The notes: generated from the sequence alone by a model not told the origin. A DNA stretch of 36,827 nt from Candidatus Zhuqueibacterota bacterium (GCA_003854995.1 RQOI01000083.1:1-36827), one strand, 5' to 3'; shown: positions 25,538 through 33,198, counted from the stretch's first letter. A program made the numbers and translations.

Positions 25538-26371
25538 CTATGAAGAGACTTTGCCGGCTGCTGTTCTTTTTATTTTATTATAACCAATTATAAGTAAAAT
25601 AATTCCAGCAAGGACAAAGATTATGCTTATGCCCTGGTTGAGGCTGATCCCTCTGTCGCCCATCGGCAGGATGACCATGCTGTCCTCGTAATAGCGATAG
25701 ATGTCGATGATGAAACGGGCAATGCCATACAGGATCAAAAAAATGGCCAGGAGAAAACCATCAAATTTTTTCCAGCGCTCGACGAGCAGCAGCGCGATGA
25801 ATATGATCAAGCCATAGAGGGAAGAATAGAGCTGCGCCGGTACGAGCGGCACGCCCGGGAATTGGCTTCCAGCAGCGCTGTTGAGCGGAAAGGTGACGCA
25901 GAGATGTCCATGGCCTTCGCATGGCAATCCAAAGCAGCAGCCGTTCAAAAAGCAGCCGATTCGCGTCAAAAAAATGCCGAATCCGACCGCCGGCATCAAG
26001 ACATCGGCAAATTTATAGAATGGCAGCTTTTTCATTCTGAGGTAGATGACGGCGCTGATGAAGCAGAGGACAATGCCACCCAGCACCGTCAATCCCGCAA
26101 TGCCGATCTGGCCATCACTCTGAAAAGGATTGACCGTGTCAAGCCAGTGCCCGCGAAACTCGTCCAGATGAAAAAGGACGTAGAGAAGACGAGAGCCGAC
26201 GATGGCGCTCACAATCAGGATGACCGAGAGGTCCATGATGTGGTTCGGATCTATGCCGCGGGATTTTGCGCGCCGCACGGACAGGTATATCCCGATCAGA
26301 AAAGACAAGGCCAGCAGCAGTCCATAAGCGCGGATCTCAAGCGCGCCAATTCTCAGCAATACAGGGTACAC
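25538..26371 (-). CDS. lgt: prolipoprotein diacylglyceryl transferase
   Basis: A 277-residue polytopic membrane protein with about seven hydrophobic helices. It carries the Lgt signature region around residues 140-160 ('FGIFLTRIGCFLNGCCFG', matching the consensus G-R-x-GNF-NxE region of the family) and 'SRLLYVLFHLDEF' upstream. It transfers diacylglycerol from phosphatidylglycerol to the lipobox cysteine of prolipoproteins, in the inner membrane. The start is GTG at 26371, preceded by GAGGAGGAG. The window's own lipoprotein (23466-24224) is a likely substrate. The gene follows lpxH by ten bases, so both are co-transcribed. Confidence 0.95.
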   Translation of the reverse strand: MYPVLLRIGALEIRAYGLLLALSFLIGIYLSVRRAKSRGIDPNHIMDLSVILIVSAIVGSRLLYVLFHLDEFRGHWLDTVNPFQSDGQIGIAGLTVLGGIVLCFISAVIYLRMKKLPFYKFADVLMPAVGFGIFLTRIGCFLNGCCFGLPCEGHGHLCVTFPLNSAAGSQFPGVPLVPAQLYSSLYGLIIFIALLLVERWKKFDGFLLAIFLILYGIARFIIDIYRYYEDSMVILPMGDRGISLNQGISIIFVLAGIILLIIGYNKIKRTAAGKVSS

Positions 26372-26381
26372 GAGCTCCTCC

Positions 26382-27164
26382 TCAAATTATAAATTTACGA
26401 TTGCCCGGCGGAAAGGTCGGAGAGTGGGGAATTCCTTTTTCACCATTCCATACATACAAGCCGGGTTCACCATTGTCAACAACAGCATAAGTGTAATCCA
26501 TGCCCCAAAAACCGGGATTGATATAATGGCCGTTCTTATAAGGCGCGAGCGCAGCCCAGTGCGTGTGTCCCAGCACGACCATATCATAGCCAGCATCAAT
26601 TTTTTCCTGAGCATACTCCCGATAGTCATCATCCATATAGACAGTGCTCTTTTTCTCGCGCGAGCTCCGGCTGAGATTTGAGAAGAACAGGGCCAGGGGA
26701 ATTCCGATATCAGGATGCAAAAGCTGATATAGAACGATATTCATCTTGTTTCTCAACACTCTCTTGAGCAAGCGATAGCCATGGTCAGTTTTCAACAGGC
26801 CATCGCCATGCGTGATATAGATGCGGCGTCCGCCGTTCTCGAGGACAAGATCGTGCTCGTGAATGCTCAGGCCTATCTCATGACTCATGAAGGAATCGAG
26901 CCAAAAGTCGTGGTTGCCGGCCGTATAATAGACTTTATGGCGAGCGCTCAGCAGCGACAACAGACCGAGAACGCGCAAGTGTCTTCGTGGCACGACGGTC
27001 TTGTACTCAAACCAGAAATCAAACAGATCGCCGACAATGACGAGTTCAGCATCCTCTTTTTCCACCATCTGCAAAAAAGAGACGAGCCGCTGCTCTTTTC
27101 GTTTTTCCAGCTCTTCCGAATGCGCGCCCAGGTGCACATCGGAAAAAAAATAGATTTTACTCAT
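26382..27164 (-). CDS. lpxH: UDP-2,3-diacylglucosamine diphosphatase (LpxH family)
   Basis: A 260-residue calcineurin-like metallophosphoesterase. Metal-binding motifs appear in order: 'FFSDVHLG' (residues 5-12), 'VGDLFDFW', 'TAGNHDFW', 'YITHGDG' and 'GHTHW'. This set and length fit LpxH, which cleaves UDP-2,3-diacylglucosamine to lipid X in lipid A synthesis at the inner face of the inner membrane. The ATG at 27164 is chosen because it starts just before the first motif; six extra residues upstream add nothing. The ribosome-binding site is weak. No other lpx gene is present here. A related role for phospholipid-like nucleotides (LpxH2-type) is less likely. Confidence 0.88.
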   Translation of the reverse strand: MSKIYFFSDVHLGAHSEELEKRKEQRLVSFLQMVEKEDAELVIVGDLFDFWFEYKTVVPRRHLRVLGLLSLLSARHKVYYTAGNHDFWLDSFMSHEIGLSIHEHDLVLENGGRRIYITHGDGLLKTDHGYRLLKRVLRNKMNIVLYQLLHPDIGIPLALFFSNLSRSSREKKSTVYMDDDYREYAQEKIDAGYDMVVLGHTHWAALAPYKNGHYINPGFWGMDYTYAVVDNGEPGLYVWNGEKGIPHSPTFPPGNRKFII

Positions 27165-27194
27165 AAAACTCTTTTCTGGCACATGAACTTTGCT

Positions 27195-27223
27195 AAATTA
27201 AGGATAAACCTGCTGAAATGCAA
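27195..27223 (-). promoter_or_regulatory. possible lpxH-lgt promoter
   Basis: On the - strand, TTGCAT (27218-27223), 17-base spacer, TAATTT (27195-27200). Moderate match at the right distance, in the divergent gap between lpxH and ispE. Confidence 0.3.
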
Positions 27224-27235
27224 GATGCAGGTTGA

Positions 27236-27271
27236 AGAATCGCGCAGAGGCTTCGGCAGAGTGGCGATTCT
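27236..27271 (+). repeat. inverted repeat / hairpin in the ispE leader
   Basis: AGAATCGC (27236-27243) is the perfect reverse complement of GCGATTCT (27264-27271). Read as + strand RNA, the interior ends in a C(UUCG)G tetraloop closed by two G-C pairs. Between stem and loop is a symmetric six-by-six internal loop containing four consecutive G/A oppositions. The hairpin starts 89 bases before the ispE ATG. On the - strand the oppositions would be C/T, so the + strand is the likelier structured RNA. Confidence 0.6.
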
Positions 27272-27324
27272 CATGTCAGCGTTATTATGCACATATCAGT
27301 CGTCTGCAAAAAGCGAGAGTCTGC

Positions 27325-28170
27325 ATGCAATTGAATTCTTATGCCAAAATCAATATTGGCTTACGGATTGTCAGCAAGCGTCTCGATGGCTTCCACAACA
27401 TTGAGACATTTTTCCAGCAAATCGATCTGCACGATACTTTGTGCATCGAGACGGCCGAGGACGGTCAGATCACTCTGCAGACGAGCGGGCGCGATTGTCC
27501 ATCGGATTCCACCAACCTGGCTCATCGCGCTGCCGAGTTGCTCAGAGAGACGATCGGCGACAGATCGCTCGGTTGCCGGATAGAGTTGACAAAGCGCATC
27601 CCGATCGGCGCCGGCTTGGGCGGAGGCAGCAGCAATGCTGGCGTGACCCTCGCGGCGCTCCGGCAATTGTGGCCGAACGCTCTTTCGAGACAGGACATAG
27701 CGGCGTGTGCGGCCAGGCTCGGCTCGGATGTGCCGTTCTTTCTGCAGGGTGGTTTCGCGTTGGGCGAAGGCAAGGGCGACATCCTCACAGCCATTGCAGC
27801 AAAGCTCGACTATTTTGGCCTCCTGGTCTATCCGCACATTCATCTCTCGACGGCATGGGTTTACCGCAACTTTAACTTGACAAGAAAGAATAAAATAGCT
27901 AAATTTAAAAGCTTTATTCCAAAGATTTCGAAACAGCATCTTTGGAGAAAAGAGCTGGGAAATGACTTGACGCAAGTCGTTTTCGCAAAGCATCCTGAAT
28001 TCGCGAGCATTGTAGATCAATTTTACGACTGCGGCGCTTTTTATGCGCAGATGTCCGGAAGCGGATCGACGTTTTTCGGTTTGTTTGCAGAGCGAACGCA
28101 GGCGAGGCGTGCGGCGCATCTTTTCAGGGAGCGATACGAGACGATACCGTTCATTCCCATCAGCCTATAG
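27325..28170 (+). CDS. ispE: 4-diphosphocytidyl-2-C-methyl-D-erythritol kinase
   Basis: A 281-residue GHMP kinase, normal for IspE. The ATG at 27325 places 'SYAKINIGL' (with the catalytic lysine) at residues 5-13; an in-frame TTG at 27232 would add 31 unsupported residues. The ATP loop is 'PIGAGLGGGSSNAGVTL' (~93-109), followed by 'LGSDVPFFLQGG' and the C-terminal 'MSGSGSTFFGLF'. It phosphorylates CDP-ME in the MEP isoprenoid pathway, so the organism probably makes isoprenoids by that route. The stop codon (28168-28170) touches the first base of tRNA-Gln. The 160 bases upstream contain a hairpin (27236-27271) and a second short inverted repeat (ACCTGC/GCAGGT near 27208-27232). Confidence 0.95.
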   Translation: MQLNSYAKINIGLRIVSKRLDGFHNIETFFQQIDLHDTLCIETAEDGQITLQTSGRDCPSDSTNLAHRAAELLRETIGDRSLGCRIELTKRIPIGAGLGGGSSNAGVTLAALRQLWPNALSRQDIAACAARLGSDVPFFLQGGFALGEGKGDILTAIAAKLDYFGLLVYPHIHLSTAWVYRNFNLTRKNKIAKFKSFIPKISKQHLWRKELGNDLTQVVFAKHPEFASIVDQFYDCGAFYAQMSGSGSTFFGLFAERTQARRAAHLFRERYETIPFIPISL

Positions 28171-28242
28171 TGGGGCGTCGGCAAGTGGCAAGCCACTGGG
28201 TTTTGGCTCCAGTATTCGGAGGTTCGAATCCTCCCGCCCCAG
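28171..28242 (+). tRNA. tRNA-Gln (anticodon TTG)
   Basis: The cloverleaf is complete by eye: acceptor stem TGGGGCG/CGCCCCA with discriminator G, D-stem GGC/GCC, anticodon stem CTGGG/TCCAG with loop TTTTGGC (anticodon TTG), and T-stem GGAGG/CCTCC with loop TTCGAAT. The 3' CCA is not encoded. The gene starts directly after the ispE stop and is followed by a terminator, so it is probably processed from an ispE transcript. Confidence 0.95.
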
Positions 28243-28253
28243 CAGCCGAATAT

Positions 28254-28286
28254 GACGAAAGTCGAGCTGATTTTCGTCTTTTTTTT
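28254..28286 (+). terminator. rho-independent terminator after tRNA-Gln
   Basis: GACGAAA (28254-28260) pairs with TTTCGTC (28272-28278) around an 11-base loop, followed by eight T (28279-28286). It separates ispE-tRNA from prs, although the loop is larger than typical. Confidence 0.8.
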
Positions 28287-28320
28287 CGTCTCATGACCGT
28301 GTTATAGAGTCAACCTTGAC

Positions 28321-29289
28321 ATGAACACACCGCGCAATGGTGAAGCTAAAATTTTCGCAGGCCGTTCGAATCCCGATCTGGCGCTAAAGATTGCAGAATG
28401 TCTGAACAAACCCATCGGCCATGTCATCACGAAAAATTTTTCCGATGGCGAAATCTGGGTCAAGTATGAAGAGAACATCAGGGGGACGGATGTCTTCATC
28501 GTTCAGTCAACGAACGCGCCGGCAGACAATTTAATAGAGCTGCTCATCATGCTGGACGCGGCGCGGCGATCATCGGCGCATCGCATTACAGCAGTCATTC
28601 CTTATTTTGGTTATGCGCGCCAAGATCGTAAGGATCAGCCGCGAGTCTCCATCACCGCCAAGATGGTCGCCAATCTCATCGTCCATGCGGGCGCGGATCG
28701 GGTTCTCACGCTGGACTTGCATGCGCCGCAAATTCAGGGCTTTTTCGATATACCGCTCGATCATTTGTATGGCGCCACTATTTTCGTCAAGCATATCAAC
28801 GATATGCATCTCAAGGATTTGGTGGTGGTCTCTCCGGACATCGGCGGGGTCCATCTTGCCCGCTCTTATGCCGGTCGACTGAACACCGATTTAGCCCTGC
28901 TGAACAAGAGACGCGTTGGACATAACGTCTGCGCAGTGACCGAAATCATCGGCGATGTCGATGGCAAAAACGTCCTCATCGTTGACGACCTCGTCGATAC
29001 GGGCGGAACGCTGCTCAAAGGAGTGGAAGTGCTGAAAAGCAAAGGTGCAAAAGAGATCTATGTGGCCTGCACGCACCCTGTTCTATCCGGAAACGCGGCC
29101 GAGCAGATCGAGTCCTCGCCCATCACGAAGATTTTTTTCACCGATTCGATTCAATTGCCGCCAGAGCGCATCACGCCCAAAATGCAAATCCTCAGTCTGG
29201 CATCACTTTTTGCTGATTCGATCATTCGAATTCATAATGAAATATCTATTTCTGATCTCTTTCCGCAAAAGAACGGACCAATGCACTAG
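28321..29289 (+). CDS. prs: ribose-phosphate pyrophosphokinase
   Basis: A 322-residue PRPP synthetase. Visible signatures are 'KIFAGRSNPDLALKIA' near the N-terminus, 'FGYARQDRKDQPR' (ATP-binding flexible region), the 'DLHAPQIQGFFDIPLDHLYG' signature (most homologues have Ala-Asp or Ala-Gly after the His), and the PRPP loop 'VLIVDDLVDTGGTLLKG' at ~217-233. It makes PRPP from ribose-5-phosphate and ATP for nucleotide, His and Trp synthesis. The start has no clear Shine-Dalgarno sequence; a TATAGA at 28303-28308 leaves room for only a very short leader. The next gene, rplY, follows by 30 bases. Confidence 0.97.
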   Translation: MNTPRNGEAKIFAGRSNPDLALKIAECLNKPIGHVITKNFSDGEIWVKYEENIRGTDVFIVQSTNAPADNLIELLIMLDAARRSSAHRITAVIPYFGYARQDRKDQPRVSITAKMVANLIVHAGADRVLTLDLHAPQIQGFFDIPLDHLYGATIFVKHINDMHLKDLVVVSPDIGGVHLARSYAGRLNTDLALLNKRRVGHNVCAVTEIIGDVDGKNVLIVDDLVDTGGTLLKGVEVLKSKGAKEIYVACTHPVLSGNAAEQIESSPITKIFFTDSIQLPPERITPKMQILSLASLFADSIIRIHNEISISDLFPQKNGPMH

Positions 29290-29319
29290 GTGTGAAAATT
29301 TACTTATTGGAGATATAAC

Positions 29320-29958
29320 ATGTCGGATATCACTTTAAATGTCGAAACACGCCAGGGAACTGGCACCCAGATGGCAAAAAAATTGCGCAGCCAGAATAAA
29401 ATTCCCGGCATCTATTATTTTCACGGCAGTAAAAGCATTCCTTTGTCCCTGGAGCGCACCGAGTTGCGCTCGATATGGGGCCATGAATCGGGCTTGATTG
29501 AAGTCATTTTCGATGGCAAAGAGCACAAAAAGTGCGTCATCCGTGACATCCAGTTCGATCCGATCAAAGGCACTCCCATCCATGTCGATTTTCTGGGCAT
29601 CAAGATGACTGAAAAGCTGACCGTTCGCACGCCCATCACACTCGTAGGGACATCGATCGGTGTGAAAAATAATGGCGGCATCCTGCAACAAGTGGTGCGC
29701 GAACTGGAAATAGAGTGTCTGCCGGCAGATATTCCGGATCACATTGAGATTGATGTCACGGCACTCGAAATTGGCGACAGCATATCTGTGTCTGATATCG
29801 TGCCGGAGAATTATACGATTCTGGCGGATCCGACAACCGCGCTCGTCACGGTGAGCGCACCGCGGATAATTGAAACTGAGGCTGAGGTGGCAGTTGAAGA
29901 AACCGCCGAACCGGAAGTCATCACACAGCGAGCCGCGGAGCCAAAGCAAGAGGACTGA
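29320..29958 (+). CDS. rplY: 50S ribosomal protein L25/CTC family
   Basis: A 212-residue two-domain L25 (CTC/TL5 type). The N-terminal 5S rRNA-binding domain covers ~1-90 ('RQGTGTQMAKKLRSQNKIPG', 'GTPIHVDFLGI'). The beta-rich C-terminal domain runs ~95-185 ('GGILQQVVRELEIECLPADI', 'IEIDVTALEIGDSISVSDI'). The last ~25 residues are an acidic, low-complexity tail rich in Glu and Ala. It binds 5S rRNA in the large subunit. ATG at 29320 has GGAGAT upstream. Sits between prs and pth, a widespread order. Confidence 0.95.
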   Translation: MSDITLNVETRQGTGTQMAKKLRSQNKIPGIYYFHGSKSIPLSLERTELRSIWGHESGLIEVIFDGKEHKKCVIRDIQFDPIKGTPIHVDFLGIKMTEKLTVRTPITLVGTSIGVKNNGGILQQVVRELEIECLPADIPDHIEIDVTALEIGDSISVSDIVPENYTILADPTTALVTVSAPRIIETEAEVAVEETAEPEVITQRAAEPKQED

Positions 29959-29969
29959 TATCTATCCAT

Positions 29970-30566
29970 ATGTCCGAAAAATACATGATTGTCGGTCTTG
30001 GAAATCCGGGATCAGAGTACGAAAAGACGCGTCATAATATCGGTTATATGGTTGTTGATCGCCTGGCGCAAGAGTTCAATGCGTCGTTTAAAAAAGGTCG
30101 TGCCGGCTGTTATTATCATGCGACCGCAGTGATAGAAGGCCAGCCCGCGATCGTGGCCAAGCCGCTCACTTTTATGAACAACAGCGGCGTCGCGGTGGCG
30201 CGCCTTTTAGACTATTACGACATTCATCTGTCGCGTTTGTTGGTCATTTTTGATGAAGTTGACCTGCCATTTGGTCGCCTGCGCCTGCGGAAGCAGGGCG
30301 GCTCTGGTGGGCACCACGGCATCGACTCCATCATACAATATGTGAATTCAAATGAGTTTGCTCGTTTGCGCATCGGCATCGGGACTGAATACGCAAAGAA
30401 GGACATGATAAAGTTTGTCTTGTCCGACTTTTCCAGAAATGAGCAGCAAGAGCTCGACGCTGTCATAGCGACGGCCATCAGGGTCATCGTCAGTTTTATA
30501 GGCAACGGAATTGAGAGAACGATGAGCACCTTCAATCAGACGCCACCGGAAGCTCAATCGCTGTGA
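29970..30566 (+). CDS. pth: peptidyl-tRNA hydrolase
   Basis: A 198-residue Pth. The N-terminal 'MIVGLGNPGSEYEKTRHNIG' contains the catalytic His22. 'KPLTFMNNSGVAV' and 'FDEVDLPFGRLRLRKQGG' follow, the latter holding the catalytic Asp. In the next segment, 'GSGGHHGIDSI', the usual GGHNG is GGHHG, so position 116 is His instead of the common Asn (E. coli Asn114). The enzyme frees tRNA from peptidyl-tRNA that drops off ribosomes. It starts 11 bases after rplY. The following 144 bases before rpsF contain no convincing promoter or terminator. Confidence 0.95.
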   Translation: MSEKYMIVGLGNPGSEYEKTRHNIGYMVVDRLAQEFNASFKKGRAGCYYHATAVIEGQPAIVAKPLTFMNNSGVAVARLLDYYDIHLSRLLVIFDEVDLPFGRLRLRKQGGSGGHHGIDSIIQYVNSNEFARLRIGIGTEYAKKDMIKFVLSDFSRNEQQELDAVIATAIRVIVSFIGNGIERTMSTFNQTPPEAQSL

Positions 30567-30710
30567 CGATCTCGCCGATGAGCTCTTGCAGTGGGTGGCT
30601 GCTGTTTCTGCGATTTCCATTCTTCCCCCGCCGAAAAAGGCCCTTGCGCGGAGCACTTGAGGATTGATTAGATTCTGATTTTCATGTACCTTAAAAAAAC
30701 GGAGGATAAT

Positions 30711-31214
30711 TTGCAAAAGTATGAAACAATCTTTATCATCGATTCACTGCTGAAAAGTGAAGAAATTGACAGCATCATCAACAAGTACGAACGTTTTCTG
30801 TCCGCAAATGGCGGTCAGATCGAGACGGTCGAACGGTGGGGCAAGAAGCGGCTGGCCTACGAGATAAAAAAACGCCAGTATGGCTATTACGTCGTCATTC
30901 GCTTTTCTGGTCCGCCGACAATGATCAAACAACTGGAACGCGAATACAGATTGAACGAATCCTTGCTGCGCTTTAAGACTCTGGCAATGCCCAAAGGTGC
31001 TGTTCAAGCCGTGGAATCAAAAATCGCTGCCGACAAAACGCAAAAGCCGGAAGCTGCCGTTGAAAAGGCGCCGCTGCCAGAACCCCAAGCTGCAACAGAT
31101 GTCGCTGATGATGCAGCAGCTGGCCCGGCAAGTGAGCCGCAATCGGTCGAATCGGCCCAGGAAACAGCCGACGACGAGACGGCGAACGCCACGGCTGAAA
31201 ATAAAGCTGAATGA
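30711..31214 (+). CDS. rpsF: 30S ribosomal protein S6
   Basis: A 167-residue S6. I place the start at TTG 30711, with GGAGG at 30701-30705 and a five-base spacer, giving 'MQKYETIFIIDSLL', the expected N-terminus. The ATG at 30684 would add nine unconserved residues and lacks a site. The conserved core (~1-95) includes 'ETVERWGKKRLAYEIKKRQYG' (in part: 'WGKKRLAYEIKKRQYGYYVV') and 'LNESLLRFKTLAM'. The remaining ~70 residues form an Ala/Glu/Asp-rich low-complexity tail, much longer than in E. coli. It heads the classical rpsF-ssb-rpsR-rplI operon. Confidence 0.96.
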   Translation: MQKYETIFIIDSLLKSEEIDSIINKYERFLSANGGQIETVERWGKKRLAYEIKKRQYGYYVVIRFSGPPTMIKQLEREYRLNESLLRFKTLAMPKGAVQAVESKIAADKTQKPEAAVEKAPLPEPQAATDVADDAAAGPASEPQSVESAQETADDETANATAENKAE

Positions 31215-31261
31215 CGAGCGTTCATGAACTGATTTCATAACCGGACGATAGGAGTCCAGGA

Positions 31262-31720
31262 ATGCCAGATTTAAAAATGCCGGACATCAATAACGTTCTG
31301 ATTGCCGGCAATGTCAGTAACGAGCCGACGCTGCGGCGCACATCGAGTGGTACGCCGGTGGCCAATTTTTATATCAGCTCAAATCGAAAGTATAGAGACA
31401 ATTCGGGTATCTGGCGAGAAAACGTATGTCATGTGGGCATCGTCGCGTGGCACAAACTCGCTGAAACATGTATCACAACGCTGAAGGTCGGCAGCTCTGT
31501 ACTCATCGACGGTGAACTGCAGAGTCGCAGCTGGAAAAATGATGACGGATCGACTCGCAGTGTCGTCGAGATCAGGGCGCGGCGGATCCAATTCCTTGAA
31601 CCAGGCATGACCCAGGATGTGGAAGAACTCGCCACTGAAAGATCCGAGCCAAAGATGGATACACTGCAACAGATTGAACCGACTGAATTTGATTTTGGTT
31701 ACCAGAATTTGAAAATTTAA
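31262..31720 (+). CDS. ssb: single-stranded DNA-binding protein
   Basis: A 152-residue SSB with one OB fold (~8-110): 'NNVLIAGNVSNEPTLRRTSS', 'GTPVANFYISSNRKYRD', 'ENVCHVGIVAWHKLAETC' and 'SSVLIDGELQSRSWKNDDGS'. It coats single-stranded DNA in replication and repair. The short C-terminal tail ends in 'TEFDFGYQNLKI' and lacks the usual acidic tip ending in (D)DIPF that recruits partners. The start is ATG at 31262 after AGGAG. It sits between rpsF and rpsR, its normal place. Confidence 0.95.
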   Translation: MPDLKMPDINNVLIAGNVSNEPTLRRTSSGTPVANFYISSNRKYRDNSGIWRENVCHVGIVAWHKLAETCITTLKVGSSVLIDGELQSRSWKNDDGSTRSVVEIRARRIQFLEPGMTQDVEELATERSEPKMDTLQQIEPTEFDFGYQNLKI

Positions 31721-31738
31721 AGGACAGAGAGGGTGCAT

Positions 31739-31960
31739 ATGCTGAAAAAGAAAAGAATTTGCCGATTTTGTGAAGAAAGAATCGACTATATTGATTTCAA
31801 AGATGAAAAACGATTGAGCCGTTTCACAACCGAGCAGGGCAAAATTATACCCCGCCGTACGAGCGGGACGTGTGCAAAACACCAACGTCAGCTCGTCAAA
31901 TCGATAAAAATCGCTCGTGAACTTGCATTGATTCCGTACATTTCAGACATGGCCAAGTAA
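31739..31960 (+). CDS. rpsR: 30S ribosomal protein S18
   Basis: A 73-residue S18 of normal size. ATG at 31739 is preceded by GAGAGGG with a five-base spacer; a GTG two codons earlier is less likely. Conserved residues include 'DYIDFKDEKRLSRF' and 'GKIIPRRTSGTCAKHQRQL'. Cys8, Cys11, Cys45 and His48 form a probable zinc site (C-x2-C ... C-x2-H), the C+ form of this protein. It binds S6 in the small subunit platform. Confidence 0.96.
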   Translation: MLKKKRICRFCEERIDYIDFKDEKRLSRFTTEQGKIIPRRTSGTCAKHQRQLVKSIKIARELALIPYISDMAK

Positions 31961-31982
31961 TCATAGAATAGGAAAGCTGCGA

Positions 31983-32426
31983 ATGAAAATTATCTTGAAA
32001 AAAGACATGGAAAAGCTCGGAAAAGCCGGCGAAATTGTCGTGACGAAAACCGGATATGCGAGGAACTATCTGATCCCACAAGGCTTTGCAATAGCGGCAT
32101 CACCAGCAAATTTAAAGATATATGAACAAGAACGCCTGGCAGAACAGCGAATCATGCAAAAAGAGATGCTGGAAGCTCAAGCCCTGGCCGAAGAACTCGA
32201 CAAGGTTTCGATCACTGCCACCGTCCAAGTCGGAGAAGAAGACAAAGTCTTTGGCGCTGTCACAAACCAGCACATCGCTGACCTGCTGAAAGAGAAGGGT
32301 TTTGATATCGATCGTAAAAAAATCATCCTCGAAGAACCGCTGAAAGCTCTTGGCGTCTTTGAGGTCCCGATTAAACTCCATAGCGAAGTCGAAGCACGAA
32401 TCAAAGTCTGGATTGTGAGAGAATAG
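31983..32426 (+). CDS. rplI: 50S ribosomal protein L9
   Basis: A 147-residue L9. The N-terminal rRNA-binding domain reads 'MKIILKKDMEKLGKAGEIV' followed by 'GYARNYLIPQGFAIAAS', both highly conserved. A long connecting helix (~42-75) joins it to the C-terminal domain ('VFGAVTNQHIADLLKEKGFD', 'IKLHSEVEARIKVWIV'). Last ribosomal gene of the rpsF operon; the start follows an AGGAAAG-like site. Confidence 0.97.
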   Translation: MKIILKKDMEKLGKAGEIVVTKTGYARNYLIPQGFAIAASPANLKIYEQERLAEQRIMQKEMLEAQALAEELDKVSITATVQVGEEDKVFGAVTNQHIADLLKEKGFDIDRKKIILEEPLKALGVFEVPIKLHSEVEARIKVWIVRE

Positions 32427-32452
32427 GGGGCCAAATCCTGGGCGAAACCACC

Positions 32453-33166
32453 ATGTTCTTTTGGAGCCTATTACTAGCCCACGTGATTGGCGATTTTCCT
32501 CTGCAGACTGATGCGATCTTTCGTCTGAAGACGAGATATTCCTGGGGTGTGTTGCCGCATGTCCTCATCTGCTCAATCGTCAACACCCTGGTGCTCATCC
32601 CCTATCTGAGCAACATCAGAACGTGGATGGCCATCTTTCTCCTCGGATTCATTCATATCGTTTTGGATCGGACGAAAATAAGCGTTTCGGAAAAAATTTC
32701 AAGAGACAATTTTTTTCAGTTTTTCATCGATCAGGCGCTGCACGTTTTTTCTGTCTGGCTCGTCGCTCTCTGGTTGTCAAAGACGGTCAATAGAGAGGAC
32801 TATGCCGTCGTCGGTATTTTAGCCAACCGCGATCTCATCATACAACTGACAGCGTATATTTTCGCGGCTTTTGCCGGAGTCCCCATTATCTTTTACGCGC
32901 TCAAATTTTGGCTCAAATTTAAACACAGCGCGCTACCCGTCTTGTACCCAAATTTTCTGCAGCGCGTGCCCGGCTATTTTGAACGATTCCTCGCCACATT
33001 GGGAGTTGTCTGGAGCGGCTGGTGGCTCCTCCTGACAATAGGCGCCTTCCTGCCGCGACTCATACTCAAATGGAGGGATGCAGACCGCCCCATCATGAGC
33101 AGAACTGCGGCTGTTGGCTTGCTCCTGAGTCTGTTGTGCGGCATTGCTGTTCATCTTTTAACCTAG
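32453..33166 (+). CDS. DUF3307-like integral membrane protein
   Basis: A 237-residue membrane protein with about six hydrophobic helices. The N-terminus has 'LLAHVIGDFPLQTD', and further on 'GFIHIVLDRTK' and 'FFIDQALHVFSVWLVALWLS'. These His/Asp/Gln pairs inside helices (H-x3-DF-LQ, H-x3-D, DQ-x2-H) match my recollection of the DUF3307 family. Function is unknown; the conserved polar residues in the membrane suggest metal or substrate binding. No strong ribosome-binding site. It starts 26 bases after rplI and may be transcribed with the ribosomal operon. Confidence 0.8.
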   Translation: MFFWSLLLAHVIGDFPLQTDAIFRLKTRYSWGVLPHVLICSIVNTLVLIPYLSNIRTWMAIFLLGFIHIVLDRTKISVSEKISRDNFFQFFIDQALHVFSVWLVALWLSKTVNREDYAVVGILANRDLIIQLTAYIFAAFAGVPIIFYALKFWLKFKHSALPVLYPNFLQRVPGYFERFLATLGVVWSGWWLLLTIGAFLPRLILKWRDADRPIMSRTAAVGLLLSLLCGIAVHLLT

Positions 33167-33170
33167 CGCA

Positions 33171-33198
33171 ATCTGAAAAAATTGATTGACTTTCAGAT
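33171..33198. repeat. perfect 8-bp inverted repeat after the DUF3307-like gene
   Basis: ATCTGAAA (33171-33178) and TTTCAGAT (33191-33198) flank a 12-base loop, five bases after the stop codon. No T-tract follows on the + strand, so it is not a standard terminator. TTGACT at 33186-33191 lies in its right half, so it could also be an operator or promoter element. Confidence 0.5.

Noticed and set aside
27232..27324. TTG-initiated extension of IspE
   Set aside because: It adds 31 residues ahead of the normal IspE N-terminus and covers the leader hairpin; no proper ribosome-binding site.
27361..28119. 252-residue open frame on the - strand
   Set aside because: Antisense to ispE, which carries all family motifs; no family resemblance in the shadow protein.
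30567..30710. promoter or r-protein leader before rpsF
   Set aside because: No hexamer pair with acceptable match and spacing, and no recognisable S6:S18 binding structure, could be supported by eye.
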